Shown here: piece by piece, positions 44,816 through 55,529 of the stretch
Layout of the letters: the number at the start of each line of letters is the position of its first letter
Position numbering within the stretch: the first letter of the stretch is position 1
From: Brachypterus glaber
Lineage: Eukaryota > Arthropoda > Insecta > Coleoptera > Kateretidae
Length of the DNA stretch: 64,000 nt
Reading direction: 5' to 3'
Assembly (NCBI GenBank): GCA_958510825.1
Contig: OY294048.1
Span: forward strand, 25,059,887 to 25,123,886
Translations under genes and position numbers: made by a program
Notes under the pieces: generated by a model
What the model was told of the DNA's origin: nothing
Databases searched by the model: none
Seen by the model: the letters and a program-made list of their open reading frames with translations, nothing else

Positions 44816-45487
44816 ATGGCTTGCGTTAACAAATATATAACCATTATCTCGTTGAGGGAGCAGATAAATCTCCAAAAAAAAGTGCAAGAATACACCATCA
44901 AGGAGATTGCTTCAAATTATACGAAGCAATTTAAGTGCGAAGAGTTAAATAGCATGCGCGCGACATCCAGTGACGAGAATACTAAACTACTGGGCACGAA
45001 TAAGGTAGAACCTGTAAGGGAGGCACCTTCAGGTGAAGCGTTGAAGATAAAGCATGGAACTCTGGTTAGCATAACGGAAACTAAAAATAAAAACTGTAAC
45101 TTACTGACAGTTGACAGTTCGCAACACAAAGAACCGTGGCAATATGTAAACAACAAGAAAAACAATATGAAACTAATTGTTCGCAGCAGTCCATCAGAAG
45201 ACAAAGATGGCATTAAAGGGATTTACAAGCCTAATTTGGCCCATATTCACGTTACGAGACTAGCACCCGAGTTAACAGCTGATAAAATAACAAAATCTCT
45301 AAATTACATAAGTTGTCACATAAAGTGTGAGCAACTTAAAGCTAAATTTCCCAGGGCGTACTCGTCATTTAAGATATCTGCACCTGTTGAGTGCATAGAT
45401 CTCATTGTAGAAGCTAGAGTTTGGCCAGATGGGACTCTTATTCAACCATTTTTTATGAAGGATGTGACCAAAAACCGTTTTTTGTAA
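44816..45487 (+). CDS. LINE ORF1 (RNA-binding-like protein)
   Basis: A 223-codon open frame. The N-terminal half is Lys/Glu-rich. The C-terminal domain (about residues 138-215) reads IHVTRLAPELTADKITKSL, FPRAYSSFKISAPVECIDLI and VWPDGTLIQPFF. That LAPELTADKI / YSSFKI / VWPDG.-.-.FF signature belongs to ORF1 proteins of many insect LINEs; an RRM-like fold is my inference. No PHD finger is seen. It could be intact, but ORF2 downstream is broken. Confidence 0.65.
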   Translation: MACVNKYITIISLREQINLQKKVQEYTIKEIASNYTKQFKCEELNSMRATSSDENTKLLGTNKVEPVREAPSGEALKIKHGTLVSITETKNKNCNLLTVDSSQHKEPWQYVNNKKNNMKLIVRSSPSEDKDGIKGIYKPNLAHIHVTRLAPELTADKITKSLNYISCHIKCEQLKAKFPRAYSSFKISAPVECIDLIVEARVWPDGTLIQPFFMKDVTKNRFL

Positions 45488-45569
45488 GAGTAGTGACGCA
45501 AGAATAAATTTTGATAAGACTGGTGTTAAAGATAAGTACACGGATAAGAATTACCAAGTCAAGGTAAGC

Positions 45570-46285
45570 AGTTTCAAAGTATTTCACCAAAACATCCAAT
45601 GCATTCGGAATAAACTCACTGAACTTGAAGTGTTTCTTGAACTTCACAATTTTGGGGTCATTTGTATAAGTGAGCATTGGCTCACTCCAGCAGAGTCTGC
45701 TTTATTTACTGTAAATGGTTATAATACTGCCGCTATCTATGCACGTCCAAACATGATTCATGGAGGGGTGATGATCCTGTGCAAGGACACTTTGAGAAAC
45801 TTAGAGTTTATTAATAATCTTTCGATTGAAAATGTGTGTGAGGTTACTGGGATTCATATTATTGATAGGGATGTTGTGATAATTTGTGTCTATAGGCCCG
45901 ATAACGATTTTTATAAATTTTTTGATGTAATGGAAATATTATTGCATTTTTTGTTTTCATCTAGTTTTAAAAAGGTAATAATTTGTGAGGACTTTAACCT
46001 TCTATTTAATGTTTTAGATATGAGGACCAATATTTTTCTTAATCTAATGCATTCTCATGGCTTTTTAAAAACAATCTCAGAGCCTACTAGGAACCGCAAC
46101 TGTATTGACAACATTTTTGTTAACTTCTCTCTGGAGGACTGTGTAAGTACTGTAGTTCCTATGGAATTCTCAGACCATTTTGCTCAAACTATTGAAATAA
46201 AAACAGAAGTGAAGCCTGATCAACTTTACAATAAAAAATTAGACCTATTACTAAAAAGGGTCTTAACTCCTTTCATAATATTCTT
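45570..46285 (+). pseudogene. LINE ORF2 endonuclease domain
   Basis: FKVFHQNIQCIRNKLTELE, GVICISEHWLTP, HGGVMILCKDTL, VVIICVYRPD, VIICEDFNLLF (usual GDFN reads EDFN), RNRNCIDNIFVN and FSDHFAQTIEI. These are the ordered EEP endonuclease motifs of CR1/Jockey ORF2. The frame stops at 46,295 as family A sequence begins. The E to D change in the (G/E)DFN block and loss of the linker make function doubtful. Confidence 0.8.
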
Positions 46286-46785
46286 AGTAGTTTAAATTTT
46301 GGTTTTCAACATTTTAGTATTTAATTTTTCGTCCTCGAACCGTGGAATTTCACCTTCAAATTAATTTTTCTCGAAAACGGTTAATCCTACAGTATTACAA
46401 CAAGAGTACCTTTTTTATGTATTTTGACCTGAGGAATCATATTTTAAAAATAAAATTGCAAAAAAGTTACACAGAAAAAAGTTTGGGACAAAAAACTGAT
46501 AAGCCCTCCCCGTTTCGCACACCCCTGGTTGAAATAAGTACATGAAAATAACACATAAAAACGGGCCTTGGTAGGATTAGTTGACGTGCAAAACCTCGTT
46601 GATATATCTCAAAGGGTTCCAGAGTTATTAAATAAAAACCGATTTTTTTAGCTACTTTCAAAGAGGCGTAGCTCCCTTATGACGCATTTTTAGACATATG
46701 TTTATAGGAACTTTTTGTCATATTTTATGATGTAGAATCATCAGTTAAAATTTCCGACCCTATTTCAAATACACCGTGTATGTGA
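46286..46785 (+). repeat. Family A right-arm half copy
   Basis: Starts in the TTTTGGTTTTCAACATTTT block (palindrome interior) and ends TTTCAAATACACCGTGTA. Only one arm is present. It lies exactly at the internal deletion of the LINE ORF2. Confidence 0.75.
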
Positions 46786-46794
46786 GCTAATATC

Positions 46795-47938
46795 CAAGGC
46801 AATCGAAAGCTTTGAAGACGGTGGCTTTTCCTTGTCCTTGCTCTTGGACCTGACCAAGGCGTTCGATTGTGTCGACCATCCCACCCTCCTAAAAAAATTA
46901 AAAGTTTACAATTTTAGTGAAACATCAATTAATATAATTAAGTCTTATTTATCCAACCGCTCCCAAATTGTTGAAGTCAATGGTAAACCATCTCAAGTAA
47001 AAAGTATAAATGTAGGTGTCCCACAGGGGTCTATTCTTGGCCCCCTACTTTTTTTAATTTATCTAAATGATTTTATTAATTGCTTACCTTTCGCGGATTG
47101 CATACACTTTGCGGACGATACTACTTTAACAATCACGGGTAAATATATTTCTCAGGTCCTTGGGTGGGCTGCGCTGGCACAAGAGATTGCCGCTTCTTGG
47201 TTCGCTGCTAACAACCTTTCACTAAATGACGCAAAGACTGAATCCATGCTTTTCACTTTAAAACATCAAAATTTTGAAACTGCCTCCAGTGTAAAATTTT
47301 TGGGCGTTTATTTAGATTTCTTACTCACATGGAAATCTCATGTAGATCAATTAACAACCAAATTAGCCAAACAAGCTTTCTGTCTTAGAAACTTAAAAGA
47401 CACCGTAACTACCCAAGTCTTACGTACTGCATATTTTGGCCTCTTTCACTCCATTATGAGTTATGGTATTATAGCATGGGGAAATTGTGCGTTTAGTGAC
47501 GAGGTTTTTAGCATGCAAAGGAGGGCCATCAGAGTGATTTCGGGTTTAGGTTTTAGGGATGATTGCAAAGAAAATTTTATTAAATTAAAAATTCTAACTT
47601 TTCCTTCTCTTTATATATACAACTGTTTAATCTTTGCCTACCGCACCCGAAATGACTCTGAAACCTCCAAGGGCAAGGACATATATGTTCATGATACCCG
47701 CATAAAAAATGATATTCGTCCTCAGTTCTATCGACTTTCAAAATCGCAAAATGTTCCTAACTTTCTTTCATTTAAATTTTTTAATAAACTCCCCATAAGA
47801 GTTCGCAGTCTTCCAGATAAAAAAATTAAAGAATGTATTAAAGATCTTTTAATTTCCAGAGCATTCTATTCTGTAAATGATTTTTTAAAACTAAACCTTA
47901 CTGTTTCAGACTTTAAAATCATGAATCCCAGTAATTAA
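46795..47938 (+). pseudogene. LINE RT (palm to C-terminus)
   Basis: One continuous open frame: LSLLLDLTKAFDCVDHPTLL (motif A), SYLSNRSQIVEVNGKPSQV, INVGVPQGSILGPLLFLIYL (motif B), CIHFADDTTLTI (catalytic FADD), LNDAKTESMLF, VKFLGVYLDFLLTWKSHV, SYGIIAWGN and MQRRAIRVISGL, ending FFNKLPIRVRSLPD...SRAFYSVNDFLKL. The palm and thumb look intact, but the fingers are missing, so it is a pseudogene. This is the best preserved CR1/Jockey-type RT in the window. Confidence 0.88.
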
Positions 47939-48078
47939 TTATTAATATACTATGTCTGCTTTCCTTGAAAGGCTTGTTATTTATTTATTTATTATATATA
48001 AGTTTTATAAGATATATAAGTTTTACAGTATTATGACTTATGCCATAAATTATTGTGTAATTTTTAGGCATTAATAAA

Positions 48079-48129
<51 letters not shown>

Positions 48130-48167
48130 ATATCTTAACCTAAAAATAATGTAAATGTTTCTTACCT

Positions 48168-49249
48168 TTATTTTCTTTTGTATGCAGTTCTATCAACTTC
48201 TACTACGGACTAACAGTAATCACCCATCATAGCAGGATTTCCTTTTCCCTGATATCGCTTTTCCATATTCGCAATTTGTTGGTGAAATCTTTCACCTTGC
48301 TCCTCACTGACGGCGCCGAGATTAGGTGGAAAGTAATCCAGATGTGAATGTAGAAAATGTATTGCAAGGGACATTCTACATCCCATCAATCGGTAGTTTC
48401 TTATAAGAGATTTCACCAAAGCTACATAATTCTTTTCCCTTTTATTACCCAAAAACCCAGAGATAACAAGTTTAAATGAATGCCAAGCCAACTTCTCAGT
48501 CTTTGAAAGTTTTGACTCAAAATTCCTATCTTTAACAATTTTTCTGATTTGTGATCCTACAAATACGCCCGCTTTAATTTTGGCTTCTGACAGCTTCGGG
48601 AACTTTTCTTTTAGGTACAAAAATGGTTTTCCTTCCTGTTTCAATGCCTTTACGAAATTTTTCATTAGTCCCAATTTAATATGTAGAGGGGTAATTTTTT
48701 TTGGGTCAACTAGTGGATTGTTCATAACATTATTACAACCTGGTGCAAACGTTTTTCTTTTTTTCCACTTTTTAATTTTGTAATGCTTTTTTACAGCTCG
48801 GCTATCCCATAGGTACAAAAAACAAGAATATTTAGTAAACCCACCTTGCATTCCTAACAAAATTGCTACCATTTTCAAATCCCCACAAATCTGCCATTTG
48901 TGTTCTTCATACTTAATTTCATCCAAAACTATTTTCATATTTTCATATGATTCTTTCATATTTGTAGAATAAGCAATAGGAATTGAAGGCTTCTTGTTTC
49001 CATTGTGTAATAAAACAACCTTCAAACTAGATTTTGAAGCATCTGTAAAGAGACGCCACTCGGATGGCCTATTATATGGATGTGTAATCTGCATTTGGTC
49101 CATTAATCCTTGTATGTTATTACAATAACAAAGATCGTCCTTCATTTCATAAAAGCTGGAAAACTTAAGTTCTCGATGACGGTATACAGTAATCTTTGTG
49201 TCTTTTTGTAGTAGGTTAAACTGTTTTAGCCTTTAATTAAATGTAATTA
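48168..49249 (-). pseudogene. Unnamed DDE-like transposase of element C
   Basis: The minus frame runs from about 49,249 (after a stop) to 48,210. It reads VYRHRELKFSSFYEMKDD, then WRLFTDASKSSLKVVLLHNG (candidate first D), KWQICGDLKMVAILLGMQGG (second D), a Cys-containing YSCFLYLWDSRA, ITPLHIKLGLMKNFVKAL, CRMSLAIHFLHSHLDYFP and AVSEEQGERFHQQIANME (candidate E). At DYC a TAG replaces the expected Trp codon; beyond it, SVVEVDRTAYKRK continues in frame to TAA at 48,168. The N-terminal part found in relatives is missing. From memory, near relatives are multicopy 'uncharacterized' proteins in arthropods and cnidarians; the DDE assignment is inference. Confidence 0.65.
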
Positions 49250-49738
49250 CCTGAATTACCTGAAATAAAGTATTAAATATTTTTATATGTCTGTTAGAAA
49301 TAATTTTTCTAAAACAAATAAACACGGCATAGAAGCGCCATATTTAGTTTTAAGGCATATGTACTATTCCGACAAGCTCGAGAGTGCTCCTACCATGCAT
49401 ATTGGTGTTAAACTTTCCGACACAAAGCACTGAAAATAAATGTAGCGCCACTTCTAGAAGCTCCCCATTAAAAATTCAAAAAGCAAAATGAAGCCAGATA
49501 AATAGAGAATGTTTTAATATGGGTAACGTAAAAAAATCCATCTTTTAAAAATTTGACAGCAAAAAAAAATTTTTTCAATGTAAAAAAAATGGGGGTCGAC
49601 ATTTAAAAAAATCTTCCAAAGTCTTAAAAGCACATCCTTTTTTTATAAGTGGCCCGAATTTGATTAAAAAATATTCATAAAAGCAAATTCTACAGACATT
49701 TTAAAAAATATATATTTTTTCTTCTAAAACACCCTGTA

Positions 49739-49868
49739 TATAAAAACTGTGCGGTCGTAGCCCAAATCTGAAAACAGATTTGAAATCAGAAGAAAAAATG
49801 CTTCAAGATAAGATATGACAGAACAAAGTATATTTTCTCTGCGGGACAGTGTTATCTACCAAATACAA
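49739..49868 (-). repeat. Right arm of outer inverted repeat (pairs with 42,728-42,850)
   Basis: TAAAAACTGTGCGGTCGTAG, then CCCAAATCTGAAAACAGATT; complementary to the left arm with scattered differences. A TA dinucleotide lies between it and element C. Confidence 0.7.
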
Positions 49869-49974
49869 CCTGCTGAGATTTAACTACTAATGGTTCTGTG
49901 ATGTTCAGACTATGAACTACGAGGATCCATGGTCAGTTTGTATTTACCTTTTAGTTCATCTCAAAAATTGCCAA

Positions 49975-50150
49975 TAACGGGACTCTGAGTGAAATCTCGG
50001 AAATCTGACGGACAATTTTAAATTTTTTTCTAATTTAACCCCCTTTCAGCATTTATTTATAATGTTTTAAAAGACACTTATAACAATGGTTTTAAGTTCT
50101 CCAACTATTTTAATTACTGAGATACACCACTTAAAAGTTTAAACATACCT
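49975..50150 (+). repeat. Left arm of 8.3-kb inverted structure
   Basis: TGAGTGAAATCTCGGAAATC and CAGCATTTATTTATAATGTT are complementary to 58,110-58,275. The arms enclose the simple-repeat-rich block 50.2-58.1 kb, so the whole may be one very large palindromic element or a nest of them. Confidence 0.65.
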
Positions 50151-50574
50151 TCACCCGGACATCCATAAACTCATGAGGCCTCATAAGAGCATCATGTTAT
50201 GATTTCCTCGTTTTGTACTCATACGAACATCATGATGAGCACATCTCATGATTTTGTGATCATGTTATGAGTTTGTCATGAGGTGTATACATTTAACGTT
50301 AAATCATTAAATGATGTCATAATGACTTCGTGAAATAGCAAATGTTGCCCAAGACTCGATTGAGAACGATTGCCGAATAGTACAGGCTTTTCAATTTCAG
50401 TGCACTTGACAGCGTTGTACTATAGGTGGCGCCACATGTTATTTCCTACCACTAACTAAACTTTTTAAACGAATAAAGTCGCCTTCTAGGATTACTAGTA
50501 TTAAAAGGCAGCGGTTTTTATAGGGATATACTACTATTAATAACTAGTAATTTACTGGTCATTTAATTCAATAC
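50151..50574. other. ATGA-rich spacer
   Basis: Contains many CATGA/TCATG words (50,170-50,290). A 45-bp segment (TTAAATGATGTCATAATGAC followed by GTGAAATAGCAAATGTTG) recurs in direct orientation at about 57,365-57,412. No gene visible. Confidence 0.5.
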
Positions 50575-50583
50575 ACACACACA

Positions 50584-50662
<79 letters not shown>

Positions 50663-50741
50663 TGTGAGTGTGAGTGTGAGTGTGAGTGTGAGTGTGAGTG
50701 TGAGTGTGAGTGTGAGTGTGAGTGTGAGGGTGAGGGTGAGG

Positions 50742-50786
<45 letters not shown>
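50575..50786. repeat. (TG)n / (GTGTGA)n microsatellite
   Basis: A short AC run, then (TG)n, then (GTGTGA)n hexamers with a (GGGTGA)n patch at about 50,727-50,745, then (TG)n again. Periodic ORFs here are artefacts. Confidence 0.98.
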
Positions 50787-50787
<1 letters not shown>

Positions 50788-52700
50788 AACCAGGACTGTG
50801 GGGACTTTTGTACTTGTTGGGACTTACACACGTCCCCACAAGTATTTTTAGCCACAGCTTCCTTATTTTTAAACTATTTTGAACATTTCTTAGATAGAAA
50901 GTTTCCCATTTTGTATATCTCTAAATAATATTAATTTTGTCAACAACAAATAAGTATAATAGGAAAAAAAGTAGTTTTTTAAAGGACCCCACAATACTAT
51001 TAAATATTTGGTGTGTTAAAATTTTAGGTTTTACTATACTTGTGGGTACTAGTTGTAGTTTAAGCATGTGGCTCCCTATGTAAAAAATAAATAAATTTTA
51101 TAATTAAATTATTTTGTGTGTGTGTAACATTGTGGGGACGAAAAATGCAATTAAATTGCATACAATATCTTATTTAAAATTTAGAAATTTGGCATTATGT
51201 GTATACATTTTTATGGGGACGAAGTTTAAAATTTGTTATATTTTGATTTATTTTGTGTAAATATTTTTGCTGGAACAATCAATAATATTGATATAAAATA
51301 AAACAAAATACAAATTTTAATATGATTTAATATATATTTTTTTAAATTCTATATTAAGGTAAAACAAAAAAAGCTTTTTTAAAAAACCTGAAACGGGTAG
51401 AAGCAAAAACTTGTGTTTAGACAAAAATAAAGTATGCGAAAATTTTCTTCTATATGAGGTGGGAGTTTTAATTTAATAATTATGACTTTTTTGATATTTG
51501 GGTCAGGATATAAGGAAACTCATAGAGACTATTACTTACCTTTACCTATTTTTACCCAACGTGATGTTTACTGGAAAAAATCACTTGGACAACTGATTTT
51601 CTAAATAAGTTCTACTCATATTTATAGACTCTAAGTATAACGGATATTATTTTGAAATGCACTGCCCAGTAAAAGAGCTTTCCCATTTTTTACAAACCTC
51701 AAAAACCCCCAATACACCAGTTTTCACGAAAACTACCCCCACCACTCAGGGGGTGAAATTAGAAAAAAAAGTGTTATCAGATTCATATTCGTCGACCCCA
51801 AAAACCCCTATATACCAATTTTGAAGAAAATATTAATAATATTGAAAAATATTTACCCCCTCACCCCCTCGGGGGTAGAATTTGAAAAGTTTTTTATCAG
51901 ATTCAATTTCAGCAACCTCGAAAACCCATATATAGCAATTTTCACATTTTTCTAAAAAAAATGTATTTTTTCCCATTTGCCCCCCTTGCCGCACCCCATT
52001 GTTTATCAAAAACAATCCCGAGCGAGAAATTTTGGTAACATACCTATATGTAAATTTCAAGTCTCTAGCTTAAAGCGTTCTTAAGTTATCGTGCCCACAA
52101 GATTTCCCGGACAGACCGATCGACCGACCGACCGACTGACCGATCGACCGACCGACCGACTGACCGATCGACCGAGCGACAATTTTTTTTGCTCGAAATT
52201 GATTTATCGACATAAAACGTCATAAAACGCAAAAATACACACAAAAAAATTGAAAATTTTTGCACGAATACAAGACTTTCCAAAATTTTGAAAATTTTCA
52301 AGATGGAAAAGCAAAATGCGGGAAATATTTTATACACGCCTGAGCTTTAAGCATATTGTGGGGACATATATACACACTTGATATTTTATTAAATTGTGGG
52401 GTCATGTATACACACCTGAAGTTTACCTCTGTTGTGAGGACATTTAATTATATTGTGGGGGCATACATACACACCTAAAGTTTACAAGTATTGTGAGGAC
52501 ATTTTTACACACTACATTGTGGGGACTTTTATTAATTGATTTTTCAAGTGTGTAAGGGGTTTTTTTGGAGTGTATCGAAAATTTACAGGTAGCTATAAAA
52601 TCAGCAGAATCAGATCTACAATACTACGTTGCCAGATTCGAGGTCCACATAATATACGTAAAAATCCGGCGTCCCCACAATTATAGTAATACAGGTATAG
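50787..52700. repeat. Segment with TGTGGGGAC motifs and minisatellite units
   Basis: TGTGGGGAC and its complement recur (for example about 50,796, 50,831, 51,131, 52,360, 52,517, 52,672). Units of about 110 bp with TATACCAATTTTCAC, GAAAATATT, CACCCCC and TTATCAGATTC lie at about 51,680-51,960. A (GACC)n patch is at 52,110-52,180. No gene visible. Confidence 0.6.
51960..52110 (+). repeat. Inverted repeat arm (pairs with 55,325-55,480)
   Basis: TTTGCCCCCCTTGCCGCACC, then AACAATCCCGA and GTTCTTAAGTTATCGTG are complementary to the sequence at 55,325-55,480. The two arms enclose the CCCGCGGG minisatellites. Confidence 0.65.
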
Positions 52701-52758
52701 GTGTGTGCGTGTGCGTGTGCGTGTGCGTGTGCGTGTGCGTGTGTGTGTGTGTGTGTAT
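52698..52758 (+). repeat. (GTGTGC)n / (GT)n microsatellite
   Basis: Hexameric GTGTGC repeats followed by a plain GT run, bordered on both sides by TGTGGGGAC or GTCCCCACA motifs. Confidence 0.97.
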
Positions 52759-53469
52759 GTCTCCTAATAGTTGTGGGGATTTTGGTGTGATTTTTACCAG
52801 GCTTGTGGGGACATTAATAGTTGTGGGGACATACCCACGTCCCCACAACTTTTTTTGGCAATATATCCTTGGTTGTGTAATTTATAGGAAGATATATTAT
52901 ATTAAAATTTTCCTGATATTTATTTCTACAAGTTTTGGAGACTTTTGCAAAATACTTATGAATAAAGTTAAAAATTCCTAAAAAGTAATGTCCCCACTTC
53001 TCCACTAAAAATCCGATGTGTTATTTTTCTTATTATTCATATAATTGTAAGGACATATAGTATCTCAAGAAAGTGGCGCCCTCTTTAATAGTTTCTTTTC
53101 AGTTTTAGATATTTAGGGTTTAAGGAAATTTATTATTGTGGGGACAGTTGTATCACACTGTAGGGTGGGAACAAAAAACTTTTTTTGCGAAGTATACCTC
53201 ATTTGCATAAAAAACGCTTACACTATTTATATTTTAATACAAAAGTATAGCTATATTAAAAATAAAAGTCAAGAACGTTTGTATTAATCAATTTTATTTT
53301 TTAGCTCCTTTTATTTTCCTACTTTACTGGGTTACGTTTGTTTTATGTCTAAGAGCCCAGCAATATTCTGCCAGCATACGCGTTCTTGCCTTATGTTTTT
53401 ATATATAACTTTCCTTAAAAAACTTGGTTTTGCTATTATCCAAGTTCGCTCCAATGCCAGATTTTTTGA

Positions 53470-55290
53470 AAAAAACCGCCCCGCGGGTGTAAGGGTGTAA
53501 TTATTTTTAAAGGTTTACAATATTTTCGTTAAAATTGATATATATATATAACGAAATAGTTTAACCTCACCCCCGCGGGAGTGAGGGGGTAATTATGTTT
53601 AAATGTTTACAATAGTTTCATAAAAATTAATATATGGGGGTTTTTGAGGTAGCTAAAACTGATTGGTAAATTAATTTTTACGAAAATACTGTAAACATTT
53701 AAAAATACCTACTCCCTCACCCCGCGGGAGTGGAGTTAATTTTTTTGTTATTGGATTAAGTTTTAGCTACCTCAAGAACCATTTTATACCAATTTTCACG
53801 AAAATATTGTACAAATTTAATAATAATTACCCCTTATTCCCGCGGGGGTAAAGTTAAAATTTGTTTGTTATCAGATTCAATTGAGATTTCTCCCGTTAAA
53901 TTAGACAGGGACAAAAGTTCTACCCAAAAAGGATAGAAGACATACATAAACTCCCACTTCCACCCAACCAAACAAATTCTGTATTTGTTCTTTGTTGAAC
54001 AAATACAATATTTACTTGGCCGGGCGAAAAGTGTAACTATTTATTTTTATTAAAGAAATTACTGGCGCCATCTAAATTTTAGTAGAATTATCTTGTTCTA
54101 CAGATTCACATTAGATATGTTCGTTCGTGCCGCTCACTGCTACACTTTCCGGCCAACCAAATAAATACTGTATTTGTTGTATGAAAAACAAATACAGTAT
54201 TTATTTGGTTGGCTGAAAAGTGTAGCACAAATGAGATAGAGATAGGGTAGACGTCTTTTGTTTCATAATTCTAGTTGTAGAGAGCTCCATTTTAGATACC
54301 TCAAAAACCTCTATATACCAATTTCCACGAAAATATTGTAAAAATTTATAAATAATTACCTTCTCACCTCCCGGGGGTGGAGTTAAATTTTTTTTGTTAT
54401 CAGATTTAGTTTTATTTACCTCAAAAACCTCTACACGGTGTATTTGAAATAGCGTCGGAAATTTTAACAGATGATTCTACATCATAAAATATGACAAAAA
54501 GTTCCTATAAACATGTCTAAAAATGCGTCATAAGGGAGCTACGCCCCTTTGAAAGTGGCTAAAAAAATCGGTTTTTATTTAATAACTCAGGAACCCTTTG
54601 AGATATATCAACGAGGTTTTGCACGTCAACTAATCCTATCCAGGCCCGTTTGTGTGTGTTATTTTCATGTACTTATTTCAACCAGTGGTGTGCGAAACGG
54701 GGGGGGGCTTATCAGTTTTTTTTCCCAAACTTTTTTCTGTGTAACTTTTTTGCAATTTTATTTTTGAAATATGATTCCTTAGGTCAAAATACATAAAAAA
54801 GGTACTCTTGTTGTAATACTGCAGGATTAACCGTTTGGACTAAGTACGTGAAAATTACATACAAAGATGGGCCTTATTAGGATTAATTCACGTGCAAAAC
54901 CTCGTTAACATATCTCAAACTTTTTGTCATATTTTATCATGTAGAATCACCTGTTAAAATTTCCTACGCTATTTCAAATACACCAAATAAACCAATTTTC
55001 ACGAAAATATTGTAAACATTTAAAAATAATTACCTTCTCACCCCCCGGGGGTGTAGATAATTTTTTTTTGTTATTAAATTTAGTTTTATCTACCTAAAAA
55101 ACCCCTATATACCAATTTTCACGAAAATATTGTAAACAATTAAAAATAATTACCCGCTTACCTCCGCGAGGGTAGAGTTAAAAAAAATTGTTACCAGATT
55201 GAGTTTTATCTACCTCAAAAACCCCTATAAATTAACGTTTACGAAAATATTGTAAACATTTAAAAATAACTACCCGCGGGAGATATTATA
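53470..55290. repeat. 110-bp minisatellite with CCCGCGGGG cores
   Basis: Units contain TATACCAATTTTCACGAAAA, TATTGTAAACATTTAAAAAT, a GC core such as CACCCCGCGGGAGTG, then GTTATCAGATT and TACCTCAAAAACC. Units near 53,480-53,600 are inverted compared with those after 53,690. A family A copy interrupts the array at about 54,432-54,985. Confidence 0.75.
54432..54985. repeat. Family A copy with central deletion
   Basis: Left arm starts CACGGTGTATTTGAAAT and runs to TTAACCGTTTGG at 54,838. The palindrome centre is then lost and the outer right arm follows (AAGTACGTGAAAATTACAT) to TTTCAAATACACC. Inserted in the minisatellite. Confidence 0.75.
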
Positions 55291-55324
55291 TTATCATTAA
55301 GATTGGAGAATGGAGTTAATTTTG

Positions 55325-55480
55325 TTTTCGTTATCCGGGAAATCTTCTCAACACGATAACTTAAGAATGCTTTAAGCTCGAGACTTAAAATTTAGCATAC
55401 AGGTATTTTACCAAAATATATCGATCGGGATTGTTTTTGGTGAACATTGGGGTGCGGCAGGGGGAGCAAATAGGGGATAA
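55325..55480 (-). repeat. Inverted repeat arm (pairs with 51,960-52,110)
   Basis: CACGATAACTTAAGAATGC and TCGGGATTGTTTTTGG, then GGGGTGCGGCAGGGGGAGC, mirror the left arm in reverse order. Confidence 0.65.
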
Positions 55481-55529
55481 ATTCCTTCTTTTTTTTAAAT
55501 TAAAAATTGCTATTTGGAGGCTTAAGGCT

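Larger units (their letters stand above)
44697..48129 (+). mobile_element. LINE nested in element C, (GATT)n tail
   Basis: 5' region from about 44,697, ORF1 at 44,816-45,487, endonuclease 45,570-46,280, a family A half copy, then RT to 47,938, 3' UTR and a (GATT)n tail at 48,079-48,129. About 300 codons between the endonuclease and RT palm are missing where the family A sequence lies. The target duplication is not certain. Confidence 0.8.
44335..49738 (-). mobile_element. Element C: DNA transposon with 350-bp TIRs and a DDE-like gene
   Basis: Left TIR 44,335-44,690 and right TIR 49,375-49,738 are colinear inverted copies. They read TACAGAGTGTTTTAGAA / TTCTAAAACACCCTGTA at the tips, then GCTTTTAAGACTTTGGAAGA, GACAGCAAAAAAAAATTTTT-type runs and CCAGAAGTGGCGCTACAT. 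TA follows the right end. Inside are a minus-strand DDE-like gene (48,168-49,249) and a later plus-strand LINE (about 44,697-48,129). The gene's position just inside the right TIR suggests it belongs to the element. Confidence 0.65.

Noticed and set aside
50552..50928. Long periodic ORFs over the GT tract
   Set aside because: They are translations of a microsatellite in several frames and strands, not genes.
52086..52337. Protein with Ser-Val-Asp-Arg repeats on the minus strand
   Set aside because: It is the translation of a (GACC)n/(GATC) simple repeat.
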